Source of the DNA: Strongyloides papillosus
Taxonomy: Eukaryota; Nematoda; Chromadorea; Rhabditida; Strongyloididae
DNA: 64,000 nt
Assembly (NCBI GenBank): GCA_005656395.1
Contig: SRSI01000001.1
Coordinates: 310,001-374,000 of the forward strand
Direction of reading: 5' to 3'
The notes under the pieces were generated by a model. It was not told where the DNA came from, ran no database searches, and saw only the letters and a program-made list of their open reading frames with translations. Positions 10,249 through 22,458 of this stretch are shown one piece after another. Made by a program: the position numbers and the translations under genes. Numbering within the stretch: position 1 is the stretch's first letter; each line of letters starts with the position of its first letter.

Positions 10249-11850
10249 CTAATCATCGTCATCATCACTACCAAAAATAATTTCATCATTAACAAAAGTT
10301 TTATTAAAGAAGTACTGATTTTTTAATTCTTCCATTAGTGACATATTAAGTTCTTGAGATACTTGATTAACTGGTCTACTTACTTCTTCTACCTTAGCTT
10401 TTTTATTATTTTCCTCCTCAGATTCATCATTTTTAAATATTTCTTTTAATTCTTCAACTGTTATACCTCTTTTTTTAGCAAGTATATTACATTCAATTTC
10501 TTCATGTATCTCTCTTTGTTTTCGAAGAGGTCTCTCAAGTTCATTAAGTAACATTTTGTGGTGCTTTATTACTTCTTCATCTACTTCAGGAATATCGTTA
10601 AATGCTGTAGACTCATCATCATTCATTGTTGAATCATTTTCATAAACTTCATAGGTTGGTTCTCTATTGCTATCATTTATAATTAGGGGTTTATCATTAA
10701 CCACATGACAATCGACTTCTTTTTTAATCTTCTTAGATTCTATCTTCTTTTCATTGGTATTATCGAGAAAATTATACAAATTTCTTGTCATTTCTAATAA
10801 AGTTTTATTACCAATAATTTTATCTTCACTTAAGTTATTAATTTCTTCTACTAATAATCCAACCAAGTCGCTGACAATTGTTTTGTTGCTCCTCATTTCA
10901 TCTGTAAAATTTGAAACTTTTTCTTTAGTTTCATTTTTATTGAAATCAAACTTATTTGCCTCATCATATAAATTATTTAATGTGGAATGTTCTTTCTTGT
11001 ATTTTGATACTACTTCTTTGACAATTAAGGCAATTTTCCATATATTTAACCAGCACATCCAAATTGTACTTTTTCTACCTTTTATATTTAGTATTTCATA
11101 AATTTCAAAAAACATAAAACTCAAAAATTCACTTTCACAAAGTGATAAAAATTGAAGTAGAGTAGACAATGACATTGTATCGAGATGTTCATCATTTACA
11201 TCATGGATATTATTCTGTTTACCACACAATTCTATCATATTTTCATTTATCAGATCAATCATCATTATTTTATTCTTGTCTTGATAAGTAAATTCAATCT
11301 TATTTCTTGAAATTAATGTCCATACCAATTTTCTTAGCGAAATTAAACAGGATCTTCTTAGTTTCTTATTGGGTAAATTATTCAATTCTGAATTTTTGAA
11401 GGCAAATGAAAGAATTTCTCTTCTTTTAAGTAGTTTTAAATATTTATTTCTCATTAAAATTTTCATATCCTTTATACAACTAAGTAATCTTCTGATATTT
11501 CGTTTCAAATAGATATTTATAAATAAAGGAATCCCGAATAAAGTAATAGTAAGTAGAGATAAAAGAATTAATCCAAAAATATTATTGAAATAACAACTTA
11601 TGCTTATTAAAACTACAACACCAATAGTTATAGGAATATTATGATCATAATTATTAAATAAATCTCCAACTCCTCTTTCATAATTATCATCATTGTCCTT
11701 TTTTTCAGTAAATTCAACAACCTTTTCAATAATACCTTCACGATCTGCCTCATCAATTATATCTTCATTTAACAAATCCTTTGAAATGACACCCAATAGA
11801 TCCTTCTGAAGGTATCTTTCAATAAAGTTAGTTAATGAACTGATAAACAT
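10249..11850 (-). CDS. Vezatin-like adherens-junction membrane protein
   Basis: A single exon encodes 533 residues. Two adjacent hydrophobic segments (about 72-90 and 92-113) form a hairpin, followed by a basic helical stretch resembling the conserved vezatin region (RRLLSCIKDMKILMR, then a block ending in REILSFAF). A later SLSTLLQFLSLCESEFLSF segment resembles the vezatin SLPALKVLFQL region. The last 30 residues end in an aromatic/acidic motif with an Asp run (GSDDDDD), as vertebrate vezatin ends in TFGDEEEE. Vezatin couples the cadherin-catenin complex to myosin VIIa and has been linked to dynein transport. The similarity is weak outside these blocks, so the call is tentative; an unrelated two-pass membrane protein remains possible. 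Confidence 0.6.
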   Translation of the reverse strand: MFISSLTNFIERYLQKDLLGVISKDLLNEDIIDEADREGIIEKVVEFTEKKDNDDNYERGVGDLFNNYDHNIPITIGVVVLISISCYFNNIFGLILLSLLTITLFGIPLFINIYLKRNIRRLLSCIKDMKILMRNKYLKLLKRREILSFAFKNSELNNLPNKKLRRSCLISLRKLVWTLISRNKIEFTYQDKNKIMMIDLINENMIELCGKQNNIHDVNDEHLDTMSLSTLLQFLSLCESEFLSFMFFEIYEILNIKGRKSTIWMCWLNIWKIALIVKEVVSKYKKEHSTLNNLYDEANKFDFNKNETKEKVSNFTDEMRSNKTIVSDLVGLLVEEINNLSEDKIIGNKTLLEMTRNLYNFLDNTNEKKIESKKIKKEVDCHVVNDKPLIINDSNREPTYEVYENDSTMNDDESTAFNDIPEVDEEVIKHHKMLLNELERPLRKQREIHEEIECNILAKKRGITVEELKEIFKNDESEEENNKKAKVEEVSRPVNQVSQELNMSLMEELKNQYFFNKTFVNDEIIFGSDDDDD

Positions 11851-12957
11851 TTCAAAACTTAGAAAAAAATAATAGTAAAAATGATTTTCTTGACACGAAA
11901 AGATATATAGAATTTATCTTTACTTCTTAAAATTTAAATACTAAGTATTTAATTTTCTGTATGATAAGTCTTCTCATGAGGTACCTTTTACAAAGTTGTA
12001 TTTGGGAAAGTAAAGTAATACATCCAGATAATTAATATACTTTATACTATTGGTATAATGTAATTAGTGTGAGGAGGATTTTTAATATGTCCTAAAATAC
12101 GATATTAAAAAAGATATGGAAATCAACTTGAAATTAATATTTTCACGTACTCAAATAGGAATATTTGTTTTTTTTTGTATCAAAAGATGATGTATGAAGG
12201 TTAAAAACACAAAATTTTCTACGTAATAAAGTTCAATAATTGTTTCTTTTGAAGTGACATCAACATATAAAAAACAGCATAAGGAAAATATTCCCTACCT
12301 ACAATTCTCGTTTCATTTTTTCATATGTCAATATGTATTTTCTTTGAGTGAACTTTATTGAATACCATCTTAATCTGTTTCCTGATGCCGTTCTAAAAGA
12401 TTGAATATTTAAAATATGTTTATAAAAATTAGGATATGGACAATGTATTTACCAATACTCTTTCATATTCTCAAGTTCTTCAAATAATTGCTAAAATTAA
12501 GTAGTTGATAAAATTTAAAACTTTATTTGAAATATAATAAAAACAATTAATAAAATATACTTTTCATAGGTTTTTTAAACTTCATTTCAAGCTTATTCTC
12601 AAGATTTTATGTGACATAGAATATTTTTTGTCTTACGAATAACTGATAACTATTTATTCTTTAAAACGATATATTTTGATTTAACAATATAATCTTCAAC
12701 TTAGAATGATTGTTTTTTCTTCAGTATCAATCTCGGATCATTTTTAAACTTATTCTCTTATTTTGAACGTGTTTTTACAGGACATTGCTACACAATATAC
12801 CTAAAATGTCGATTTAACACATACATTTTGTATAAAAAAATAGGTACATTTGATAGCATTTTGTAGTCTATAGTTTTACCCACTTTGCAAATACATTCTA
12901 CCGTGTTTGTATACGCTAAATGAGGCAGAATGTAGCCTGTGGTCTACCCAATTTTCC
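11851..12957. other. AT-rich intergenic region
   Basis: About 1.1 kb upstream of both flanking genes. Its last 85 bases (12874-12957) are less AT-rich and stay open in frame with the small gene at 12958. They contain several Cys codons and follow an acceptor-like CTATAG. They could be 5' UTR or an unrecognised coding extension. Confidence 0.4.
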
Positions 12958-13310
12958 ATGATTGTTTGTTCTAACGTCACCTTAAGTGGGTAATATTCTG
13001 GTGATGGTTGATCAAATCGACATGTTTAGATTTCGTGTGTGTTAATAGCTTGAACAGGATTTATGGTGAAGAAAATAGTTTTGGAGTAACAGGTTTAACA
13101 ATTACCGTTGTTGTTCTTATTGTCAGAGCTGTTCATGTTGCAGTTGAATTCTTATACAAAAATAAATCAAGGGAAAATAAATTATTGAAGATAGCGACTT
13201 TAACTGTAACAAAAAGTGAGCCATATGATATTAAAATTAAGGAAACACAACAACTTAGTGTTGGTGAACGAAGAGGATCTGAGGAAACTGCAAAACTTAC
13301 TAATAGTTAA
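12958..13310 (+). CDS. Small single-pass membrane protein, unrecognised
   Basis: A model with exons 12958..12989 and 13058..13310 joined through a GT-AG intron of 68 nt gives 94 residues. The second exon has coding-like codon use and composition. It contains a hydrophobic segment (about 23-41, rich in V, I, L and T) followed by a basic and then polar tail with SVGERRGSEE. A short extracellular or lumenal N-terminus with a Cys precedes the membrane segment. Upstream the same frame remains open to 12874 and would add a Cys-containing extension, so the 5' end is uncertain. I do not recognise a family. The topology could be a type I or type III membrane protein. Confidence 0.5.
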
Positions 13311-14316
13311 ACTAAATATATTCAATAAGATATTTGGTCCACTGTGTTGGCTGAAAAAGTAACTGTATATATTACTAATCTAATTTTAAGTTATACATAT
13401 AATTAATTGTAAAATAATTGTTTTGTAGAATGAAATAAATATGGTTACTAAGTATTTTTGTTACAATATTGTTGCACGTAGTTAAAAGATTAATCATATT
13501 ATTTTCCATTGGTTTCAATTGGATGTTTATTTAGTAGGAAATTTTAAAATAGATATTCCACTAAACAGCGAAGCCGCGAATATATAAAACACACGACAAT
13601 TAATTTGTAATCATTTATCAGACACATCATATGTAAGTTATATACCAATAAATGCTTGATTATAATAGTATCATTCACAAGAGTATCATATAAAAGTGCA
13701 TACATCTTTGTTCACATTTGGTAATATGATAAGAACTAAATCGTCGGAGTTACCATACCTCTTTACCTTTGATATATTAAAAATCGACATAAAAAAGTAA
13801 TCTTTAAACAAGTAAAGTTTCAAAAGAACTTTGTTTCAAACAAAAGTGCCACGATTTTTTGCCATAAAAAACCTTAAAACGGACACCTCACCTCATTATC
13901 AAACATTTATAATTTTAAAAGATGTGGAGAAAGCAAAAAAAAAAACTTACATCTTCGCATTTTTATTTCTTCATTTATTTACTTACTGTAAGGAAAAAAG
14001 ATTTTCCTTGTAAGAGCTTTGGTAGATATTTTGAAATAGAAAATAAGGCTCCAAAAAACTTTTTTGTCTTTGTTTTGAAAAGTATATAAGATAATGAAAT
14101 TTGATTTTTTGTCAGTTAGTGTAAAATGTTTTTTGTGTTTCTTCATTGTCACTATATTTTTGCTTTATCATTATGCGTTTCTCTGTATAAGTTAATAACT
14201 AATTTTTGTAGTTTTTTTATTCTAGTTTTTTACTTATATTTTTATGTTATTTATAGGGACGTAAACGGCAATCTCAATAAGTTTTCTGCTCTTACTTTTA
14301 TCGTTGGTTGTAAGAT
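13311..14316. other. AT-rich intergenic region
   Basis: About 1 kb with only short low-complexity open frames. It contains the presumed promoter of the F-box-like gene. Confidence 0.4.
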
Positions 14317-15939
14317 ATGGATGGTAAAAAAGAAATATCATTTGAAGACTTAATGAAAGTTGATTATGTTAGAAGACATATTTTGAAATATGTTATGAAA
14401 TTTAGTGATATTGAAAGTTTGGCTAAAGCATCTCAACGTCTTGGTTTTTTAATTAGTGGAGATCGAATCAAGAGAGATGGTATGTGGATTCGTGATTTTC
14501 CTTCTTTAACTGTTAAGTGTGAACAAGATTTAAAAAGACTTCATGAAATACCAATATTGAAAAGAATTAACATTGTTAAGGACAATCGTTTTTGTAATGA
14601 AGTTGAAGAGGGGAGCCGGTATTATGGAGAAACAATTATTGGCAGAAATCAAACATGGTTTAACATCAAACTTGATATTGGGAGGTATATTCCTGAGGAA
14701 CGTGTACCTTTGATTCAAAAAATTGCTGGGGAATTTATGTTAAATCACCAATTAAGAAATGGGGTGGAAACATTAGATTTTAATAGTAAATGTAATAGAG
14801 AACAGCGTTCATTGTTGATTGAATGCCTAACTTTTATGAGTCATGAAAATGTGAAGCGTATTGAACTTCCCGGAAGTATCTTAAAAAATTGTCAGTGTTT
14901 GCGAGATCCTAATGTATGGACTCGAGATATGTTTGATGGTTTCCCTAAACTCAATGAAGTTATTTTTTGTCTGCCAGAAAAGAGAGACTCATACTACTAT
15001 GGATCTTTTGGAAACGGAAGCACCATAAAATATATCATTAAAAGTTTGGTAAAAAAAAGAAATGGCACGATAGTTTTTAGTGATGTACGCCCTGAAGATG
15101 ACGGCCTTATTAGAAATGTCGAAAAAATTTATGGATACTGTGGTCGTCATGGCATTAAAATTAAACTAACATCAGGGACAGAGATTTTTGGTAACATAGA
15201 AAGATTTGTTACTACTGCAAGTCGTGGTAATGTACGATTCTCGGTAGACAACTTGATAACACGTCATTCATTATCCATTAATCATTCCACTCCTTTCTTG
15301 AAAATCATAGAAATCTTTAGTTTTTATGAAAATTTAGAAGAATTATGGATAAATCTTGTTGATTTAAAAATTATTAATGATGACATCAAAGATACTTGTC
15401 TGACAAATCTTGGAAAGTATTCTCTTAGAAATTGTAGAAAATTGAAAAAGCTTGAGTTACAATATTTTAAAGATGATGGTGAGCATAGTGAATATACTGA
15501 GGAAATGTTGGAGAACAATTTAATATTTATTGCATCACTAATGCCTGATACGGTTGAGAGATTAAAAATAACTAGAAATTTTAATTTGTCAAGTAGGGTC
15601 ACAGATAAATTAAATGAATATATGCCGAATATTAGAATGCTAACTTTCTATAATGGAGAACTCAAGGATGATGACTGCTTAAGTGCGTTCAAAAATCTTG
15701 AAATTTTTTTAACATGGGGAAGTCCTAGTATTGAAATTCCCAGAACAATTCAACTTTTCTTCATTCATCAAAGTTATCCTGATATCCATGGATATGAGAA
15801 TGCTGATAAAGAAATATTTGGAAAATACTCCAAAAGATTCTTAAAATACTTAAAAATTGGAAAAGAAAACTATGTTTTTTTAAATGATATAACCCGTTGG
15901 AGTGAATACAAGCGTGTAGTTCAGGAAGGTTTTTATTAA
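14317..15939 (+). CDS. F-box/LRR-like protein
   Basis: A single exon encodes 540 residues. The N-terminus (about 16-48) reads like an F-box: VRRHILKYVMKFSDIESLAK followed by a small/hydrophobic stretch. The rest shows irregular leucine-rich repeats with recurrent L-x-x-L-x-L and N-L-E-E-L-W patterns (for example NLEELWINL and CRKLKKLELQ), typical of the substrate arm of F-box/LRR proteins. It would recruit targets to an SCF ubiquitin ligase. Large lineage-specific F-box families are common in nematodes. The tail resembles that of the partial gene at 1-885 on the same strand. The F-box match is by eye, so function is inferred. Confidence 0.68.
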   Translation: MDGKKEISFEDLMKVDYVRRHILKYVMKFSDIESLAKASQRLGFLISGDRIKRDGMWIRDFPSLTVKCEQDLKRLHEIPILKRINIVKDNRFCNEVEEGSRYYGETIIGRNQTWFNIKLDIGRYIPEERVPLIQKIAGEFMLNHQLRNGVETLDFNSKCNREQRSLLIECLTFMSHENVKRIELPGSILKNCQCLRDPNVWTRDMFDGFPKLNEVIFCLPEKRDSYYYGSFGNGSTIKYIIKSLVKKRNGTIVFSDVRPEDDGLIRNVEKIYGYCGRHGIKIKLTSGTEIFGNIERFVTTASRGNVRFSVDNLITRHSLSINHSTPFLKIIEIFSFYENLEELWINLVDLKIINDDIKDTCLTNLGKYSLRNCRKLKKLELQYFKDDGEHSEYTEEMLENNLIFIASLMPDTVERLKITRNFNLSSRVTDKLNEYMPNIRMLTFYNGELKDDDCLSAFKNLEIFLTWGSPSIEIPRTIQLFFIHQSYPDIHGYENADKEIFGKYSKRFLKYLKIGKENYVFLNDITRWSEYKRVVQEGFY

Positions 15940-16381
15940 ATTATTTTTTTATATTTTTCTTATTTACAAATAACTGTGGTTGATTTCAATAAATGTGGTA
16001 TTAATTGTATCGCTTTAATTTGTATATATTTTAAAGAATTTTTCTATTATCCATGTAAAGGTGCAGCGTTCCTAAAAAGAAATGATAATAAAAACCTTGT
16101 TAAAATAATGGCCATTTACTTTGTAGCCTTGACACCAATGATAATCAAAAACTATGTATTGATAAAAAAAATCGAGTAATCAAGAAGTATGATATAAGAT
16201 TCTGTTTTTTGGTGAAATAATAGGTTTTTCGTGTATATTTTAATGTCGATTAAAAGAATATTTACGATTGTAAATATTTTTAAAGTTTTTCACTTGAATT
16301 GTGTTGTTTATAAGAAATTTAAATTGGTATTTTAAAACGTTTATTTATGCTATTTTATAGAAAAATAACGCATTGTAAGAA
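15940..16381. other. Convergent 3' region
   Basis: 3' flanks of the F-box-like gene and of NDC80. A CAATAAATG at about 15988 may be the polyadenylation signal of the upstream gene. The open frame at 15976-16179 is not supported as a gene. Confidence 0.4.
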
Positions 16382-17885
16382 TTACTGGTTCAAATTGGTA
16401 TTTATTGTTGATAAATCTTTATAATCATTGAACATCTCTCTGATATCAGTTTTTAGACTTGAGAGAGTTTTTTCTTTTAATAATATTTGTTTGTGAGCTT
16501 CTTTAGTGAGATTTTCCACTTCTGAAGGAATATCATTTTTATATGAGTGCAATATTTGGTCTAAATTCTTTGACATACCCAAATATTTAGAATCAACGTT
16601 TACAGGTATTGTATTCCCACCCAATTTTTGATTAAGTTTCATTAATTGTTTCTTAAAATTTTGTGATTTAAGATCAACTTTTTCAAGGAATTCTGATGTA
16701 TTATCATACATTGCATCATACTCTTTTTTAAGTTGTTTTATTTCATTTTCTGCTACATCTATGCGATTACTTGTGTAAGCTATATTTTCATATAAATGAC
16801 TTTTTTCTTCTTCACCTAATCCTTGGTTTTGAATTTTATCTTTAACGATTTGCCATTCCTTATTAGCTTCACTATTTCTTTTTTCTTTGTCTTTAATCAA
16901 GAGCTTCTTTTCCGTTAATTCTTCCTCAAGTCTATCTCTTTTGTTCCGATTTGATGTTATAGTATTTTTTAGAATTTCTATTTCCTTATTTAATGATTCC
17001 AGTTTAAAAGATTCTTTTTCATATTCTTTAGTTATATCTTCATACTCCTTTTTATTTCTGCGCAAGTTCTCAACTTCTGTTTTTAAATTCTCGAAATCTT
17101 TATCACTAATTGAGTGTTCTATGCCATTGTTTTCCATATGCAATTTTAATAATTCTTCATAGTCCTCTTTTTTACAATCATTTGAATTACCCATGCTTTG
17201 AATCGTTTTATTCAAAATATTATGCATTGTTGTATCGTTAAAGTAAATTGAATAATCACTATCATTGTAGATTTCCTTTTTGAATATATCATTATAACAG
17301 TCTATAGTTTTAATGAGTTTTACAAACCCATCTACAATATACTTCCAGTTAATTCCATTCATTATAAATGCCGATTTTTGGAGTGGTGGAAAATCACAAA
17401 TAGTTAAGAAAAGATTTAAATCATCTTGGAGATTGGTACACTTATAATCTTTGTCTATATTTCCTATAATTATTTTGAGGCATTCAAATAGATCTGCTGT
17501 AGAAGTAAAATTATATTTTTTCCTTTTTGTTGTACAATTGATGGGGAAAATACTTTGTTTTTGTAAAAAATTCTTGAGAATTGCTATATTTTCATCAGTT
17601 TCTTTTGACAAAGGGTTATATCCTGTACGACTACACGTAGAAGTATCTTGAATATTTCCATTGATTAGTGAACTATAGAAATAAAATCTCTTAATATGGG
17701 GAAAAATAAACTTACTGTCTTCCAAATAAAGATAAGTCTGTAACCGATGTCTGATTAAATGTTGAATTATCAAAAATTGATGGCCGACCTGTAAAAAATG
17801 AGTTGCCATTGTCTTCTATTTTCCCATCAAAAGATAAATTTTCACTTGATGTAGATTTTTTCTTACTTTGATTATCTTGATCCAT
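16382..17885 (-). CDS. ndc-80: NDC80/HEC1 outer-kinetochore protein
   Basis: Exons 17716..17885 and 16382..17672 (43-nt intron) encode 486 residues. A Ser/Asn-rich N-terminal tail of about 75 residues is followed by a calponin-homology-like globular domain (about 80-195). It contains an NFLQKQSIF element and the paired CDFPPLQKSAF and NWKYIVDGFVKLI blocks that correspond to GYPFALSKS and WPQIVAALVWLI in human HEC1. The remainder (about 215-480) is coiled coil. NDC80 forms the microtubule-binding KMN network with NUF2, SPC24 and SPC25. The protein is shorter than human HEC1 (642), mostly in the coiled coil and the N-terminal tail. Without the small first exon the frame begins inside the intron, so the spliced model is preferred. 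Confidence 0.85.
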
Positions 17886-20800
17886 AAAATAAAGTACTAA
17901 ATTATATTTTATTTTTTTGAAAATTTATGTATGATAAAATTCGATATCCTATTTATAATATTTGAATATATTTTTATATTTATTCAAATTTACTAAAATT
18001 AGCCAAAGATCATGGTCTCGCCTGGTGTCATTTTAACTCTTAAACATATTCAGCTTGTAACTTTTTTTTAGTTTAAAAGATATCTGCAGATAAATATTAA
18101 ATTACAATTTTTACAGTCCAAAAAATGATTTATAAAATTGATTTATTTTGAAAGAAGAATGAAAAATGATACTTAGTAAATCATAATCTTTTCTCATTGT
18201 AATGCAACAAGTTCTGTGGTATTTTCAATTCTTAAACTAAACTGAGATTTATCAGTAACATTAATCTCTGTAATTTTCTTTAATTTATGGCTATTTAACT
18301 TTTTAATGTTTTTTAAAATGGTTCTCAACCTTTGTTCCACTACTTGAATAGTTTATTATAGATACATATAGTATTGTGCTTTCTCCTATTTTGGTATTGA
18401 ACTTTTAAATTAATCATAAATTATTTAATTCTATCGGTTTAAATAAAAATTTATTTTCCGTAAAGTAATATACAAAAAAATGTCAAAAAAAAGAATTATA
18501 AGAATAACTTGGTAAATACCATCCTAAAACAAATGAAAATAGTTTTTCATCGCAAATTAAAGGAAAAAACACCATTTGATTATCATTTCTTAGAAATTAG
18601 TTGATCTTAAAAAAGTTAATGGTAAAGGGAAAATTAGATCTTTAAATTTTTCATCATGGAAAATTTTTTCAAATGATTTCATTAATAAATGTTTGATGAG
18701 GGCCTAATCATATATAGCACTAATAGATTATGAGTATATCATATTTAAAAACCATGTTGCTACAAATTAAAAATGATTTTTCATGAAATTGTTAAGAATT
18801 TATTTTTATATTAACAATTGATATTTAGACTGTTAATTTATAATTAATATGATCATGATAAAAAAAGTTTAGATTTAGAAATGTTATACAAGAATTTAAT
18901 AAGCTACATTCTTTGCATTATTTATTTACGAATTTAACATTATTGAAGTTTTTTTTACTAGAATTTGTGGAAATTGGAAATCTTGTGCCATTAGTTGAAG
19001 AAGTAGATATTTTAGAGTCCTTTCCATTTTTTGTATTTTTTATAAAAGGTTCTTTTAACTATTTCCATTACTGTTATTTTATTAAGTGAGTATTTGTATC
19101 TGCTAGAAATCATTAAACAATTTTTTAATGTATTTAATTTTGAAAATTGTTACAAGAAGCTTGTATTATACTTCTTTTTTTTTAAAAATAACCTTATGTA
19201 AAACACTTTTATTTATCAAATCATGAAAGAATGAAATAAATTTGTATCACCTGATAAAATTAAAAATGTTTAATTTTTTACATAAAATAAACAGTTAAAA
19301 TAAATTTATTTATTTTCTCTGAAACGATTGTATACATAAAAATTATTCTCATTAGTATGAAATTAAAAATAAATTAATATTTCGACAGAAGTCGTTTTTC
19401 TTTAATATTTCGTGATTTTTAAAACATATTTTGAGAAACATTTTCTAAGATTGTCATACATTTAAAAAATTTTTATGCGTGTTTTATGATTATTCATTTG
19501 TTTTATCAATTGTATCGCTCTAACTATTACATTTATAGTTTTATGATACAAAAATCATCCATATCTTTAAACTTTCAAACATTTTAATTATAGTTTCATA
19601 ATTTGACATTATTTAAAGATTATACTAACAATGGTACGATAACTAAATTGTAAAAAAAGTCTTTTTAACTATGTTAAAGTTTTCCGACTTTATACTTTCA
19701 TTGTTATTGATAAAGTAATTTTTTTTGTACTTTTTTATCATTTATTTGTAGTTGAAAAACAAAATGACGTATAGATGTATTAAGCCAATACTTTTAAAAA
19801 CAAAGATTTTGATAATTATTAAAATAAAAAAGAAGTCATTTTCACACTAGTAAACAATCAAACAATGATTAATAAAATAAAACACATTCTTTGTCTCGTT
19901 TAGCTTATCACGCTCATAATGTTCGTTTAAATCAGACTAATATAATTCCCAAAAATTAAAATAATCATACATTGGAAAAAAAAATTATTGTTGTGACAAA
20001 AAGCTGTACTTATTTAAAATTAGTAAGATTATAAAGTTTTTTTGCAATGATTTTTTTATTAAAATGCTAAATCGATCGTAAAAAATAAAAAAAAATTTTT
20101 AATGTATAAATTGAAGTGATAGTAACATTTGTTAAAAACTGTATAGTTCTGATTATCTATAACTATTATTCACTATATGCCTTTTAAAATAAGTGTCGTA
20201 GAAAAAGTTAGCTTGTCAAAAATTAATATAACACAATAGCAGCTAATCAATCATATATTTTTTTACATGAACTCACTTAGAATTAATTATTTCATAGACC
20301 AAATAATCATTTATAATTTTCTTAAAGTGAGGAATGATGATATATCTAAATAGTTTATACTGATAATACACATGCAAATATTTTGGAATAAAATTTGTAG
20401 CTTTTTCTAGAACCAAAACGTTTATTTTTTAAGAGTTACGAAGGATGAAATAAATAACAGAATTCATAAAGTCCCTTATTTTCTTCAATAAGTTATACAA
20501 TTAAAACAAATTAATCCCATTTTTAAAACATTAATTAATAAAATAAATCGCTTATCACTACGTTTTTTTCACATTTATAACTGCTAAAAGAATCAGAACA
20601 AATTAGCGTATACATGACATTACAGAATAAATTTCTTATCAAAGTACAATAAAAGAAATTAATCTTTTTTTATGATTAACATATCATTTGCTGTTAACAC
20701 AAATAATAATGATAAAATGCAACTTTTTATATATACTACAATACTTTTAATAACAATAGTAAATAGACTTTAATAAAATTATTTCTAAAACAAATGTACA

Positions 20801-21214
20801 AAACAACGAAGCTAATCTATTTGTATTAATTCATTTACATAAAAATATTGAAAAAAAGTAGAAATGTTATTGATAAATATATAATTATCTTTGCATGACT
20901 TGTAATAATTTTTTCCTATTAGTATTGCAACAACAATAAAAAAATTAACAATCCAAGATAATTACTATTTTCGATCCATTAATCTGATATTATTAATTAT
21001 ATGTTCAAATATTTTGGATAAAAATTTCGTTTGAAACTTTATATTATTACAAAAACCCGGTAATAGTGGTATGTTTCCAGTTTAGTATTTTCCATGTAAA
21101 ATGCTTCTAATTGATTTAATATACAAAAGTATTGTTACAATTATTCAATACTTAATTTTTTACCTTTATCTTTCTTACATTCATAGTTATTCCTTATCTA
21201 TAAAACATCATAAT
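17886..21214. other. 3.3-kb AT-rich region without recognisable genes
   Basis: No open frame of coding quality is seen on either strand. A short less AT-rich island at about 18000-18040 lies just upstream of NDC80. The rest is low-complexity A/T sequence with poly-A and poly-T tracts. Confidence 0.5.
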
Positions 21215-22458
21215 TTATGAGAACGATGATTCATAACAAAGTTCACAAGATTTATCAACTCTTTCAGAGTCATCAATTTGTATTGTGATATCGGCAATCT
21301 TGTGTTTTTCCCGTAATATTTTAAACGCTTCTTTTTGAATTGAGGAATATGACATTAATTTTGTAGGCACAATGTGTACTGTAGCAATTGTTCTATTCAT
21401 TGATAAATTATATATACGAAGATCATGAACGGACTCAACATCAGAGATACTTAATAAGTCTGATGTCACTTTAGAAGTATTAATATCATTTGGTGATGCT
21501 ATAAGATAAAAAAATGGTAAAGGAAATAATGGTATGATAATTACCTTGCATGACAATTTTAAAGATATCACATAAAACGGGAATACTTGTAAAAAGAACA
21601 ATTATAGAAAATACAAATGTACATATAGGATCAGCAATTTCCCAACCAGTAAATTTTATTATCAATGCTGATATAAAAACTCCGATACTCTGGATTAGAT
21701 CACCGATAATATGTATAAAAGCCGCTTTTACATTAATATTTTGTTTTTTACTTTCATGATCATGATTTTCTTCTTCTTCATCGATAGCATCTTCAACAGA
21801 TGAAGAGGAATCATGACTATGACCATGGCTATTTCCATGATGTGAATGCATATGTGAATTCCCAGAAAAATACAATACACCACCCATAATCAAATTAAAT
21901 CCGATTCCAATAGAAGCAGTTATGAGCATTGTTGTAGAATCAACATCATAATCCTGCTTAATAATTCTTTCAATAGCCATAATTACTAAAACAATAGTAA
22001 GGCACCATATTATAACAATTGAAATAAATGCTGAAACAGCTTCAGCACGTATATAACCAAAAGTGTATTTTTTTGTTGGTTTTAAACTAGTTAAACGAAT
22101 AGCAATAATAGAAATAACAAATGATAGAAAATCTGATAACATATGCCCAGCATCAGTCATTATAGCTAATGAATTGGCAATTATACCACCCGTAAATTCG
22201 ATACATATAAAAAGTATTGATAGAACTGCAACAATTATAATTGATTTTTCAGCAGCTTTATCCTAAATATGTAATAAAAAAATAATTCATAAATAAACTA
22301 ACTTTTTTAATTTCCCTTCCAGCATGACAATGATCTTTTCTTGTACGAGAAGTAAAATTATTTCTTGATAAAGTCATATTTGAATATTCCTCAAAGTATG
22401 AATCTGAATCACTTAAAAGTCTGGCTCTAGCGTCACTGGAATCTATGTAAGTGACCAT
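21215..22458 (-). CDS. SLC30/ZnT cation diffusion facilitator zinc transporter
   Basis: Exons 22303..22458, 21545..22262 and 21215..21498 join in frame (385 residues). Six transmembrane segments are visible. The zinc site has two HxxxD motifs, H92-x3-D96 in TM2 (DAGHMLSDF) and H236-x3-D240 in TM5 (FIHIIGDLIQS). A His-rich cytosolic loop (about 189-203, SHMHSHHGNSHGHSH) separates TM4 and TM5. The N-terminus has the HCH motif of ZnT2/3/8 proteins and the C-terminus is the usual ferredoxin-like cytosolic domain. It should export Zn2+ from cytosol into vesicles or across the plasma membrane; closest C. elegans types are TTM-1 and CDF-2. The ATG at 22458 was chosen; an upstream in-frame TTG was ignored. 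Confidence 0.93.

Noticed and set aside
14126..14353. 75-codon frame overlapping the F-box-like gene start
   Set aside because: Hydrophobic low-complexity content from T-rich promoter DNA; the 14317 frame is clearly the gene.
15976..16179. 67-codon frame after the F-box-like gene
   Set aside because: Starts from a non-ATG codon, in the 3' flank, and with no supporting motif.
16381..16420. GGTTCAAAT resembling a tRNA T-loop
   Set aside because: It lies in the NDC80 coding end and no cloverleaf can be formed around it.
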